This document shows, piece after piece, positions 1 through 8,278 of a stretch of 41,590 bases of DNA. The notes under the pieces are model-generated. The model worked only from the letters and a program-made list of their open reading frames with translations, had not been told where the DNA came from and made no database searches. Positions within the stretch are counted from its first letter, which is position 1. The number at the start of each line of letters is the position of its first letter. Both the position numbers and the translations under genes were made by a program. The DNA comes from Phycisphaerae bacterium (GTDB taxonomy: Bacteria; Planctomycetota; Phycisphaerae; JAJVII01): assembly GCA_022072085.1 (NCBI GenBank), contig JAJVII010000054.1, positions 1 through 41,590 on the forward strand. Direction: 5' to 3'.

Positions 1-178
1 TGACGCCATCAAGGACAACTTCAGCCCCGAGGCGGTCGCCGCGATGGCCGCCTACCTCCAGGCCGCCAACACCAAGAACCGCCGCGTGAACCAGCAACTG
101 ACCTGGTTCGCCGGCGAACTCGTCAAGATGCTCGGGGCGACGGGCTACGCGCACCTGCTCGAGGAGGTCGGCCTGTAA
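1..178 (+). CDS. C-terminal fragment of a hypothetical protein (start outside window)
   Basis: An open frame enters from the left edge (first full codon at base 2) and ends at TAA 176-178, giving 58 residues. The visible part is Ala/Leu-rich and probably helical, with no motif I recognise. It is in the same orientation as the next two genes and may belong to the same transcription unit. Codon positions look normal for this GC-rich sequence, which supports real coding, but no function can be given. Confidence 0.5.
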   Translation, partial: DAIKDNFSPEAVAAMAAYLQAANTKNRRVNQQLTWFAGELVKMLGATGYAHLLEEVGL

Positions 179-304
179 GGCATGAGTTAGGCGCGAAAGA
201 TTCTCGGAATTACTGCCGGAATGACTATTAGCGGGGAGCCTGTTTTCCGGCTCAATGTGTGCAGAAGCAGCGAACGAACGAACCACGAACCAGAGGAGAC
301 GCAG

Positions 305-811
305 ATGGCCACGACCAAGAAGAACGCGACTCAGACGCCCGCCCCGGCCAAGACCGCCGAACAGATCGCGGTCGACAAGGCCCGCAACATCCTGATGCAG
401 GCCGACCTCTACCGGCGGAACTATGAGAAGGCCCGCGACGAGTTCCTGGCCCGGGCCCAGGACAACCCGGCCGACGCCATCGCCTGGAACGGCGAGGCGG
501 CGACCATCGCCACCGTCCAATACGCCCAGGTCGCCCACTACGGCCTGCTGCTGGGCGAGGCCGAGATGGCCTCGATCCTGAGCAACCAGCCGGTCTTCTC
601 GATCACGCCGGCCGAGGTGATCGAACGGGCGACGAAGACGGTCCGCTACCTGGCCCGCCAGTTGCTGGGCCGCTCGGTCGGTCGGTCCAGCAGCACCGGG
701 CATTTCCACAATGCGGTCGATGGCGCGACGGCCGAGGCCTACTCGCGAACGGTTCGCGACCTGGCCCACTACTGCACCGCGATGAACGTCGACGAGCTGG
801 TCTATGCCTGA
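305..811 (+). CDS. Hypothetical protein, 168 aa
   Basis: The ATG at 305 follows a GAGGAGAC ribosome-binding sequence, so I prefer it to the upstream in-frame ATG at 221, whose extra 28 residues look non-coding. The protein begins with a Lys/Thr/Ala/Pro-rich tail (residues 1-20), followed by a mostly helical body with several Tyr and Ala residues and a Ser-rich turn around residues 125-133. No transmembrane segment, signal peptide or catalytic motif is evident. It lies 102 bp upstream of a zinc-ribbon/HARE-HTH gene on the same strand. I do not recognise the family. Confidence 0.7.
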   Translation: MATTKKNATQTPAPAKTAEQIAVDKARNILMQADLYRRNYEKARDEFLARAQDNPADAIAWNGEAATIATVQYAQVAHYGLLLGEAEMASILSNQPVFSITPAEVIERATKTVRYLARQLLGRSVGRSSSTGHFHNAVDGATAEAYSRTVRDLAHYCTAMNVDELVYA

Positions 812-913
812 CCGCCAGGCGGGTTCCGGCCCGCCGCCTGCCGCCCTCACGCGAGGACGCCAGGCGATGGGTCGGGAGGTCCGACCCGAGGCATCCAACC
901 ATAGGAGAGCGTC

Positions 914-1732
914 ATGAAGAAGAACGAGGTCGTGATCGGCGGGCAGTACGTAGCGAAGGTCAGCGGCAACCTGGTCCCGGTCCGCATCACCGGCGAGAGC
1001 AAGTACGGCGGGTGGGACGCGGTCAACACCAAGACCAACAAGGCCGTCCGCATCAAGAGCCCGCAGCGGCTCCGCCGGCCGGCCAACGAGGCGACGGCAA
1101 AGGCGGTCGCCAGCGACAACCCGTTGGCCAAGGCCACCGGCAGCGACTTCGCCGACGCCTTGAATAAGGCGACGGCCGAGCAGCTCAGCGACGCCCTGAA
1201 CCTCCAGTGCTGGTCGGCCAAGCAGCGCAGCCGGATCGAGGCGGCGCTCAAGACGCGGCGGGGTCTGACCGGCTCGCCCGCCCGCACCTGCCCCAAGTGC
1301 GGCTCGGCCGACCTGACATTCAACAAGCGCGGCTTCACCTGCGCTAAGTGCGGGCACAAGCAGGACGCCGACGACGTCGCCAAGACAGTCGAGGCGGTCA
1401 CCAAGGGCGACCTGACCAAGGGCGTCGAGATCCCGACGGCCGCCCACAAGAAGCCGGCCGCGAAGGTCTCCAAGCCCGAAGGCAAGATGTCGGGCCTGGA
1501 CGCTGCCGCCAAGGTGCTGGCCGAGTCGCCGACGCCCTTGAACGCGAGGCAGATCGTCGAGCAGGCCGCCGCCAAGGGCTATTGGACCAGCAGCGCCGCG
1601 ACCCCGCACAGCACAATTTACGCGGCCATGATTGTTGAGATCGCCAAGAAGGGCGACCAGGCCCGGTTCAAGAAGGTCGACCGCGGGTTGTTCACCGCGG
1701 CCGGTGCCGGGCAGCCCAAGCAGGCCAAGTAG
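914..1732 (+). CDS. Zinc-ribbon and HARE-HTH-like DNA-binding protein
   Basis: This 272-aa protein has three parts. Residues 1-60 form a small beta-rich basic domain. A four-cysteine zinc ribbon follows at about 126-146 (C126, C129, C143, C146). Residues 193-263 resemble a HARE-HTH winged helix, with the typical pattern of an Ala-rich first helix, an 'ARQIVEQAAAKGYW' segment and a following 'STIYAAM..EI' helix. HARE-HTH domains occur in chromatin proteins and in bacterial restriction or modification proteins, where they are thought to bind DNA. GGAGAGCGTC lies just before the ATG at 914. The gene ends 11 bp from the convergent cytosine methyltransferase. The exact role in the element is unknown; regulation or DNA-modification sensing is inference. 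Confidence 0.7.
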   Translation: MKKNEVVIGGQYVAKVSGNLVPVRITGESKYGGWDAVNTKTNKAVRIKSPQRLRRPANEATAKAVASDNPLAKATGSDFADALNKATAEQLSDALNLQCWSAKQRSRIEAALKTRRGLTGSPARTCPKCGSADLTFNKRGFTCAKCGHKQDADDVAKTVEAVTKGDLTKGVEIPTAAHKKPAAKVSKPEGKMSGLDAAAKVLAESPTPLNARQIVEQAAAKGYWTSSAATPHSTIYAAMIVEIAKKGDQARFKKVDRGLFTAAGAGQPKQAK

Positions 1733-1743
1733 CAGCAACCACA

Positions 1744-3291
1744 TCACGCCGCACCTCCCAACGCCCCGGCCAACGCCGGGGTGTTCTCAGTCGCCAGGAT
1801 CGCCTCGACCATCTGAATCCGCTGGCCAATCCATGCCATCACGTTCACGCACATGCTGTTGCCCAACGCGCGATACCGTGGCCCGTCCTTTGCAGGTTTG
1901 CCCCGGAACTGAACCAGTGTGTAATCGTCCGGATATCCCATCAGTCGCTCGCATTCCCGTGGGGTCAGCCTGCGCACCGCATACCTGGCGACCACGCACG
2001 GCCGCATGTCAGACGTGGCCCCGGCCCCAGCACTCCCGCCGGCCAGCGCCGGCACAACATCCGACGGCATGCCGCGCCCCGACCTGCCCACTCGCGGTTG
2101 GAACGTGAACGGCACGCCGCTGGTCACGTTGCCGCTGCCGGTGCGGAGCGTCCCCATCGGCCCGACGTTGCCGCCGTGACACTGGTACGCGACGGCCACC
2201 TGCCCGCCAGCGTTGGCGTGGCTCCCGTCCGCGCCCATCGCCCGCAGCGCCGGCGAGACCTCGCCGGGGTTGGGGTTCCGCTTGCTGTCGAAGGCAACCG
2301 GCACGATCGGCACCCCCCGGCCGGTGCCGTCCGGGCTGGAATCGTGACGGGCCGTCAGCGGATGCGTGACGATGTGGCCGGAATAGGCCGCCTGCTGCCC
2401 GCCCCCGGTGTGGCCGTGCCCGCCGGCGTTGGCGCACAGCGGTCCGACCACCTCGTGCGGCACGATGTGCCCGACGTATGCGCCTTGCTGGGGGGCGTGC
2501 CCGTGCTGGGCGCATAACGGACCGACGACCTGGTGGGCAAGGATCGGCGCTTCGTGATTGCACGACAGTGTCGGCGAGCGGCCTTCGCCCAACTCGGCAT
2601 TCGCCTGGCCGTGGGCCATGACGATTAGTCGGTCGGCTTCCTCGGCCCCGTTTGGAGTGCCACTTCCTCCAGCGCACGCCTTAAGTGTTCCGGCAACGTC
2701 CGCCCGCGACGCGCAGCGCGGCGTAAGATGCCCGCGCAGGCCCGACTGCTCAAGAAGAACCGCGGCGGCAACTCGCCAGTCTCCAACACCCCTGACAGGG
2801 TCGCGGTAACCGACGACGAACACCCTTCGGCGACGCTGAGGGACACCGAAGAATTGCGCGTCGAGCACCCTGTAGGCCCACCCATACCCGCAGTCCTCCA
2901 CCTGCCCGAGGAAGGCGCCAAAGTCCCGTCCTCCAGCCGACGACAACAGGCCGGGGACGTTCTCGAAGACGAACCATCGAGGCCGAAGCGTTCGCACAAC
3001 GCCAAGGGCGACGAGGGCCAGGTTGCCACGAGGGTCGTCCAGTCCGAGTCGCTTTCCAGCAACGGAGAACGATTGGCAGGGGCTGCCGAAGACCATAAGG
3101 TCAACTGGCTCTGCCGCGGCGATCCGCCGCCAGTCCACTTCCGTGACATCACCAAGGTTGGTCACTCCTGGGTGCCGGGCGGCCAGGACGCTGCATGCGA
3201 ACGGCTCGATCTCGGCGCACCATCGCCAGTCAACCCACGGCATGGCCTGCTCGGGGGCGCCGATGCCGCTGAATATGGTTCCGCCTCTCAC
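1744..3291 (-). CDS. dcm: DNA (cytosine-5) methyltransferase with an enlarged variable region
   Basis: C5-cytosine methyltransferases transfer a methyl group from S-adenosylmethionine to C5 of cytosine in a specific site. Motif I is seen near the N-terminus ('IFSGIGAPEQA'), the catalytic Pro-Cys-Gln of motif IV at 71-73, Glu-Asn-Val of motif VI at 110-112, the QRRRR of motif VIII at 152-156, motif IX near 437-450 and motif X with Gly-Asn-Ser at 477-479. The GTG start at 3291 sits directly before motif I and overlaps the upstream stop as GTGA; the frame extends further upstream but only as a shadow of the neighbouring gene. At 515 aa it is long, because about 280 residues separate motifs VIII and IX and include a tandem repeat. 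A companion role with the upstream adenine-type methyltransferase in protecting or marking element DNA is likely. No restriction enzyme is next to it. Confidence 0.9.
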   Translation of the reverse strand: MRGGTIFSGIGAPEQAMPWVDWRWCAEIEPFACSVLAARHPGVTNLGDVTEVDWRRIAAAEPVDLMVFGSPCQSFSVAGKRLGLDDPRGNLALVALGVVRTLRPRWFVFENVPGLLSSAGGRDFGAFLGQVEDCGYGWAYRVLDAQFFGVPQRRRRVFVVGYRDPVRGVGDWRVAAAVLLEQSGLRGHLTPRCASRADVAGTLKACAGGSGTPNGAEEADRLIVMAHGQANAELGEGRSPTLSCNHEAPILAHQVVGPLCAQHGHAPQQGAYVGHIVPHEVVGPLCANAGGHGHTGGGQQAAYSGHIVTHPLTARHDSSPDGTGRGVPIVPVAFDSKRNPNPGEVSPALRAMGADGSHANAGGQVAVAYQCHGGNVGPMGTLRTGSGNVTSGVPFTFQPRVGRSGRGMPSDVVPALAGGSAGAGATSDMRPCVVARYAVRRLTPRECERLMGYPDDYTLVQFRGKPAKDGPRYRALGNSMCVNVMAWIGQRIQMVEAILATENTPALAGALGGAA

Positions 3292-4625
3292 GCCGCCACC
3301 CCTGAGGTTCCGCCGGCCGCGATGCGCTCGGCCTTCCTGCCGGTGAACTTCTCCCAGCGCTGCACGATGACATCGCAGTAGAGTGGGTCGATTTCCATGA
3401 GGAATGCCCGCCGACCGGCCTGCTCGCATGCGATTAGCGTGCTGCCCGACCCGCCGAACAGGTCCAGGACGTTCTCGCCCGCCCGGCTGGAATACTGAAT
3501 TGCCCGCGCCGCCAGTTCGACAGGCTTCTCGGTGAGATGGACCATCGATTGCGGGTTGACCTTCTTCACCGACCACACGTCGGTGGCGTTGTTCGGGCCG
3601 AACCACTGGTGTCCGGCGTCGTGCTTCCAGCAATAGAAGCACCACTCGTGGTTGCCCATGAAGTCCTTGCGGGTCAGAACCGGATGTTCCTTGACCCAGA
3701 TGATCGTCTGCGAGAAGTAGAGGTCGCACGCCTTCAGCGCCGGCGGGTAATTGGCGACGTTGGCGTAGCCTCCCCAGATATAGAGCGACCGGCCAGGCTC
3801 CAGCACCCGGGCCATGTTGCCGAACCACGCCAGCAGCATCTTCTCGAACTCCTCGTCGCTGATGAAGTCGTTCTCGAGCGGTCGGTCCTTAGCGCGGAGT
3901 TTCTTGTCGGTGGGCTTGCGATGGCCGAAGCGATGCTCGTCAAAACTCTGGTGGTGTAGTTGCGGCGAGCCGGGGGCGCCGTCCCCGAACGATGACAGGC
4001 CGGCCGCGACGGCGTTGTTGCTTCTCGGCTCGACCTTCACATTGTATGGCGGATCTGTGTTCACCAAGTGGATGCGGGCGCCGTCCAGCAATCGATCCAG
4101 GTCGGCTGGGCTGCTGCTATCGCCGCACATGAGCCGGTGACTGCCCAGCACCCAGATGTCGCCCGGCTGGGTGATCGCCGCGTCGGGCGGGGCCGGCACT
4201 TCGTCCGGGTCGGTCAGCCCGGCCGTGCCCTCGGGCGCGAGCATCGACGACAGGTCCTCGGCCGAGAAGCCGAGCAGGTCGAGATTGAAGTCCATTCCCT
4301 GGAGGTCTTTCAACTCGATGGGCAGCAGTTCCATGTTCCATTCGGCCAGCGTCGCCGTCTGGTTGTCGGCCAGCCTATAGGCCTTGATCTGCGCCGGCGT
4401 CAGGTCCTTGGCGACGTGGACCGGCACCTTGGCCAGGCCCAGCTTCAGCGCAGCCTTCAGCCGGGTGTGGCCGACGATAATCACGCCCTCAGCGTCCACG
4501 ACGATGGGCTGGCGGAAGCCGAACTCCTTCAGGCTGGCCGCCACGGCATCCACCGCAGCGTCGTTGATGCGAGGGTTCTTCTCGTAGGGCTTCACGTCCG
4601 TCACGTTCCAAAGTTCGACTTTCAT
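3288..4625 (-). CDS. ParB-domain DNA methyltransferase (N6-adenine/N4-cytosine type)
   Basis: This 445-aa protein joins an N-terminal ParB/sulfiredoxin-like domain (residues 1-115, with 'VGHTRLKAA' at 51-59) to a beta-class amino-methyltransferase. The catalytic Asp-Pro-Pro-Tyr is at 191-194 and the SAM-binding Gly-Gly-Ser-Gly-Ser-Thr at 391-396, giving the order motif IV then motif I. Such fusions are common on phages and are thought to methylate adenine or cytosine amino groups; the target site cannot be read from sequence. I choose ATG 4625 over the adjacent GTG 4628 because AGGAGG lies 5 bp before the ATG but only 2 bp before the GTG. The stop overlaps the start of the cytosine methyltransferase, so the two should be translationally coupled. 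Confidence 0.9.
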   Translation of the reverse strand: MKVELWNVTDVKPYEKNPRINDAAVDAVAASLKEFGFRQPIVVDAEGVIIVGHTRLKAALKLGLAKVPVHVAKDLTPAQIKAYRLADNQTATLAEWNMELLPIELKDLQGMDFNLDLLGFSAEDLSSMLAPEGTAGLTDPDEVPAPPDAAITQPGDIWVLGSHRLMCGDSSSPADLDRLLDGARIHLVNTDPPYNVKVEPRSNNAVAAGLSSFGDGAPGSPQLHHQSFDEHRFGHRKPTDKKLRAKDRPLENDFISDEEFEKMLLAWFGNMARVLEPGRSLYIWGGYANVANYPPALKACDLYFSQTIIWVKEHPVLTRKDFMGNHEWCFYCWKHDAGHQWFGPNNATDVWSVKKVNPQSMVHLTEKPVELAARAIQYSSRAGENVLDLFGGSGSTLIACEQAGRRAFLMEIDPLYCDVIVQRWEKFTGRKAERIAAGGTSGVAA

Positions 4626-4651
4626 CACGACCTCCTGTTGGCGGAAAATGC

Positions 4652-5395
4652 CTATTGGTGCTCACCGGGATTCGACGTTCGGCGCGTAGACAAACAAAAA
4701 GGTGGCGGCTGGCTGCTCCGCGTGCCCAACGGAGAAATCTTGGCAGGGAAGGAACCATCCGGTTCTACCGGTAGAAGCAGTTGGGTGCCGTTTTGGCAGA
4801 CGGCGTTGGTTGGCCCCACGACGCGCCCCGTTGGCCCGTGTCGCGTCGGGGCGGCGTCCTTGGCCTGGTGCTCGACCTTGGCCGTTGCGTTCGAACGTGG
4901 GCCAACGGGTGCGTCTACATGGCCAACGGCGGGCGGCTGCTCGACTACGTTGACACCACGCGCCCCAGCACTACAATCGCGGCTGGTCGGATGCTTCCCC
5001 CTAGTGCCGGGATGCCCCCCCTCATCCTGGCCTTCAAGCATCCGGCCTTTTTTCTGCGCCGGGTAGTGGACGACCAGCACGTCGCGACTGACCTGCGGGC
5101 CGTTGTACTCGGTGCAGTAGTGCCATGCCTGTTCGTCAATGACCGGGATTGTGCAGGCCAACCAGGACCGGCAGTCCGAGCAGCGGCAGTGCTTGAGAAC
5201 GGTGACGCGGCCTGGCGGCGGGGCGGGTGGAACAGCCCGTGAGTGTCGTGAATCACCGTCGGCCTGTACTGTACTAATTTCATACCCTGTGTTTTCTTCG
5301 CTTAGGGTTCCCGCGTGATTCACGACAGTCACGGCGCGGCGTGCGGCGGGCGCGTTCTGCTCGTGGAGGCGGCGTTTCAGATTCACCAGACTCAC
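4652..5395 (-). CDS. Hypothetical phage-type protein with a cysteine cluster
   Basis: This 247-aa frame starts at GTG 5395, which overlaps the stop of the primase gene as GTGA, the arrangement used throughout this operon. Residues 66-110 carry a Cys-rich segment (C70, C72, C75, C81, C94) with aromatic residues, plausibly a metal-binding fold. The C-terminal half (about 125-247) is rich in Gly, Pro, Thr and Arg and looks disordered, so the gene may really end as a domain near residue 115. Part of the coding sequence doubles as an inverted repeat flanking an AT-rich patch (5239-5332). I do not recognise a named family and give no function. Confidence 0.55.
   Translation of the reverse strand: MSLVNLKRRLHEQNAPAARRAVTVVNHAGTLSEENTGYEISTVQADGDSRHSRAVPPAPPPGRVTVLKHCRCSDCRSWLACTIPVIDEQAWHYCTEYNGPQVSRDVLVVHYPAQKKGRMLEGQDEGGHPGTRGKHPTSRDCSAGARGVNVVEQPPAVGHVDAPVGPRSNATAKVEHQAKDAAPTRHGPTGRVVGPTNAVCQNGTQLLLPVEPDGSFPAKISPLGTRSSQPPPFCLSTRRTSNPGEHQ
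5239..5332. repeat. 18-bp inverted repeat flanking an AT-rich patch, candidate replication origin
   Basis: GTGAGTGTCGTGAATCAC at 5239-5256 and GTGATTCACGACAGTCAC at 5315-5332 are reverse complements at 17 of 18 positions. Between them, about 5264-5304 is clearly AT-richer than the GC-rich surroundings. A third, weaker copy (14 of 18) covers the GTG start at 5395-5378 on the minus strand. The site lies next to the primase-helicase gene, where phage origins often sit. All copies lie inside a coding frame, so part of the likeness could come from repeated codons. Origin function is inference. Confidence 0.35.
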
Positions 5396-7776
5396 GATTC
5401 GCCCCCTTCCAGGCCGTAGAGCTTCCAGACCGCCCCGTTGCGGCGCGACTCGCCGGCGTCGACGTCCAGATACACTCCGCCGACCACACGGCGGCGGAAG
5501 TAGCGGAGCTTGTTGCCGACCTGCCGGGGCGTCGGTGGCTTGCCCGGCGGGCAGCCGACCATGTTTTCAAGCGCCGCCCGCATGGCGATATTGGCCTGTT
5601 CGCTCGACGTGAAGTCCCGCTGCCCCGGGTAGAGCGTTGCCAGCATCTCCGAGACGATGACACCCCGTCCGAACGGGTCATAGAGCCGCCATGCCGAGAT
5701 GAGCTGGCTCAGCGTGTCCGCCGTCGTATCCGAGGCCTCAGTCAATCGCGTCCGCGTCAGGCAGGGATCGTCCAGGCCGGCCCAGACGACCGCCTGGCGG
5801 ACCAGGTCCGACCAGCCTTCAAAGCTGCCGTAGGGCGTCAGGTTCTGGCACGGCCGGCCGGCCTTGATGTAGGCGGAGAGGATCGTGATCGCCGCGGCGA
5901 TCAGCCGGCCGCGGTTGGCGACGATCCAGGCGACCAGGTTCGGATGGCGAAAGCCGGTCCGCTCTTCTGGCCGCTCAGCCAGCACGTCGAGACGGATGTG
6001 GATGATCCGCCGGGCCGTGTCGCCGGCGACCTGGACGTTGTTGCCGGTCGCATACCACGCCGGGGCGAGCGGCAGTTCGATTTCTTCGCTTCGGCCGAGA
6101 ATGCGATCTTTCCACCTAGTGCTGGTCAGTGCCCGGTCGAGCACGTCGTTGCCGAAGACCCCGTCGAGGTTGTCGAAGAGGATCATGCGGTCGCCAGCGA
6201 TGGCGATGGAGGTGATCTTCTTGCGCATCTCCTCGGTCTCGTGGACGTAGCTGCTGACCGGCATTTCACGGCCGAGCACGATCCGCCCGATGGTCTGGGC
6301 TAATAGGCCCTTGCCGGCGCCCCGGACGTTGGCGTCGATCAGGAACAGCGGGGATGGGCCGGTGAACGCGAACCGGGCCAGCGGTGTCAGGACGCCGGCC
6401 AGCCAGGCCCCGCGATGCTCATCGGCCTCGAACGGGAAGTCGCAGACGATCTCGTCCAGAGCAGCCGCCGCCCGGCGGGCATGGTCGATGGTCGGTTCCT
6501 CGGCGATCGGCGGGAACGCCCCGTCCGGCTCGAACAGGACGCCCGTGGCGGCGTCGTAGCCTGCGGTCTGCCAGACCGAACCATCGTGCCGAAGGACCGG
6601 GGCGTCCGAGACGGCCAGCAGTGGGCGGATGCCCGGCCACTCGCCGCGGGCGTCGATGGCGCTGACCAGCCAAGTCGCCGGGTGCGTCGGGATCTCGTCC
6701 CCCTTGCGATTGAGCTTGGTGAATGTGGCGATGCGAGTGAGGCGTTCCCGCAGGTTGGCGGCGGGCAGCGTGCTGATTGTGGCTGAGCCGGCCACCCGCA
6801 GGATGCCGTCGTCGGGCTGCCGCTCGCGGATCACGCGGACCAGCACCGCGCCGCGGCGAAAGACGTCCTGGTCGGCCGACAGGGCTGCGACCGTCTCGCT
6901 AACGACCCGGTGCTCCTCGGTGTCGATCAGGATGTTGGGCCGGTCGGCGGGAACAGCCTGCGGTGTCGAACTGGGCTGCGGCGTGGGGGGCCGCCAGAGG
7001 GGCGCCGCCTCGACCATCGCGAGCAGCATGTCACGGAGTTCTTCGGGCGTTCGGCTGTCCAGCGATTCGATCCAGTCGGAGGCGTCCTTGCCATCGCCGG
7101 GCAACTCGACGAGGCGGACCTCGGCCGCCTTGCCGTGGAGCCGGCCGGCGACATCTTCGGCGTGCCTTCGGCCTGGCGTGTCCTTGTCGGGCAGAATCAC
7201 GACGCGTCGGCCGTGGAGAGCGGAATCGTCGGACAGCTTGGACCATTTGCCGGCCCCGCCGGGGTTCGTCGTGGCGACCAGCCCGATCGAGGCGAGGTTG
7301 TCAGCGTCCTTTTCGCCCTCGGCCACAAACACCGGCACGGATGGGTCGGCGGCGAGCAGCTCCGGCAACCGGTAGAGGACGCGACCCACGCCTGCGAGAT
7401 CCCAGGTCCAGCCGCCGCTCCCGTCGGGCCGCCGCTGGCGGAAGTCCTTCGGCTCGAACCGGACAACCTGAAAGCGCAACTCGCCCGCGGCGTCGCGGTA
7501 GTCGTAGGTCGCCACGATCCGGCCTCGTGACGAGGCCATTGGTTTCGGCTTGGAGGGGAACAGGTCGCCGAGCCGGATGCCCAGCGCCTGGCAAACCGCC
7601 ATCGGCGAGCAGCCCGCGTGGCAGTGGAGCAGCACACGGCCGTCGTCGCCGCGCGAGACGGCGAGGCTGGCGTGCCCGTCGTCGTGGGCCGGGCAGCGGG
7701 CCTCCCACTGGCTTTCGCCCGTCTGGCGAGCGCCCGTCAATCGCGACAGGACATCTTGTAGGCGATCACGGTTCGT
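5392..7776 (-). CDS. Phage primase-helicase (zinc-finger, TOPRIM and P-loop domains)
   Basis: This large protein (794 aa if begun at the ACG discussed below) primes and unwinds DNA for element replication. Counting from the TTG at 7740, a CHC2-like zinc finger is formed by C16, H19, C40 and C44. A TOPRIM domain follows with Glu140 in 'VAEGEKD' and Asp-Lys-Asp at 184-186. A C-terminal helicase-like ATPase has a Walker A-like 'RGAGKGLL' at 472-479 and a Walker B-like 'MILFDN' at 518-523. Conserved N-terminal sequence continues upstream of the TTG without any ATG, GTG or TTG. A GGGAGG ribosome-binding site lies 6 bp before an ACG at 7776-7774, giving Met-Asn-Arg-Asp-Arg as a plausible N-terminus. 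The safe minimal start is TTG 7740. Confidence 0.85.
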   Translation of the reverse strand, partial: TNRDRLQDVLSRLTGARQTGESQWEARCPAHDDGHASLAVSRGDDGRVLLHCHAGCSPMAVCQALGIRLGDLFPSKPKPMASSRGRIVATYDYRDAAGELRFQVVRFEPKDFRQRRPDGSGGWTWDLAGVGRVLYRLPELLAADPSVPVFVAEGEKDADNLASIGLVATTNPGGAGKWSKLSDDSALHGRRVVILPDKDTPGRRHAEDVAGRLHGKAAEVRLVELPGDGKDASDWIESLDSRTPEELRDMLLAMVEAAPLWRPPTPQPSSTPQAVPADRPNILIDTEEHRVVSETVAALSADQDVFRRGAVLVRVIRERQPDDGILRVAGSATISTLPAANLRERLTRIATFTKLNRKGDEIPTHPATWLVSAIDARGEWPGIRPLLAVSDAPVLRHDGSVWQTAGYDAATGVLFEPDGAFPPIAEEPTIDHARRAAAALDEIVCDFPFEADEHRGAWLAGVLTPLARFAFTGPSPLFLIDANVRGAGKGLLAQTIGRIVLGREMPVSSYVHETEEMRKKITSIAIAGDRMILFDNLDGVFGNDVLDRALTSTRWKDRILGRSEEIELPLAPAWYATGNNVQVAGDTARRIIHIRLDVLAERPEERTGFRHPNLVAWIVANRGRLIAAAITILSAYIKAGRPCQNLTPYGSFEGWSDLVRQAVVWAGLDDPCLTRTRLTEASDTTADTLSQLISAWRLYDPFGRGVIVSEMLATLYPGQRDFTSSEQANIAMRAALENMVGCPPGKPPTPRQVGNKLRYFRRRVVGGVYLDVDAGESRRNGAVWKLYGLEGGES

Positions 7777-7825
7777 GGCCGGCCTCCCGTCTTCGGTCGA
7801 AGGTGCGACTCTGCTGTAAGGCGAG

Positions 7826-8248
7826 CTACTGTTGCCCGCTTTTGCCGGTCTGTTTAAGCCGCGCCGCCTCCAGGATCGGCAGCCCCGCCTCGGTGGGGAT
7901 GTAGATGACCTGGTGCTCTTTGGAGTTCTCCAGGTTCTGAATCCACAGGTAGCGAAGATACGCCTCGTTGTCCTTCAGGCTGTCGCCGATGATCTTGTTG
8001 GCCTTGGCGGCGCCCTCGGCGCGCTTTACGTCGGCCTGGGCCAGCAGCTCGGCCGACTCCATCTTGGCCTTGGCCTCGGCGACGGCGACCTCCTTGGCTG
8101 CCTGGGCGTGGGCCAGCAGGGCCTCGCCTTCCTTTCGCTGAGAGTAGACGTTGTAGTTTGGATACCCCCAACAGCCGCCGATGATCGCACATGCAATCAG
8201 CAGCACGACCACAGTGATTCCGACAACAGCCTTTGCTCCGTCTGACAT
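7826..8248 (-). CDS. Small membrane-anchored coiled-coil protein, band-7/SPFH-like C-terminal region
   Basis: The 140-aa protein has one transmembrane helix near the N-terminus (about residues 6-26) followed by a long charged Ala/Glu/Lys helix (about 40-90) and a C-terminal segment ending in 'IPTEAGLPILEAARL'. That order resembles the last part of prohibitin/SPFH proteins, without a complete band-7 domain. ATG 8248 is chosen because AGGAGG lies 6 bp upstream; a further upstream ATG at 8263 lacks a comparable site. It stands between the glycosyltransferase and primase genes. It probably acts at the host inner membrane, possibly in host takeover or membrane protection, but that is inference. 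Confidence 0.65.
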   Translation of the reverse strand: MSDGAKAVVGITVVVLLIACAIIGGCWGYPNYNVYSQRKEGEALLAHAQAAKEVAVAEAKAKMESAELLAQADVKRAEGAAKANKIIGDSLKDNEAYLRYLWIQNLENSKEHQVIYIPTEAGLPILEAARLKQTGKSGQQ

Positions 8249-8278
8249 TGCACGCCTCCTCATGTTGAAGGAAGACTC

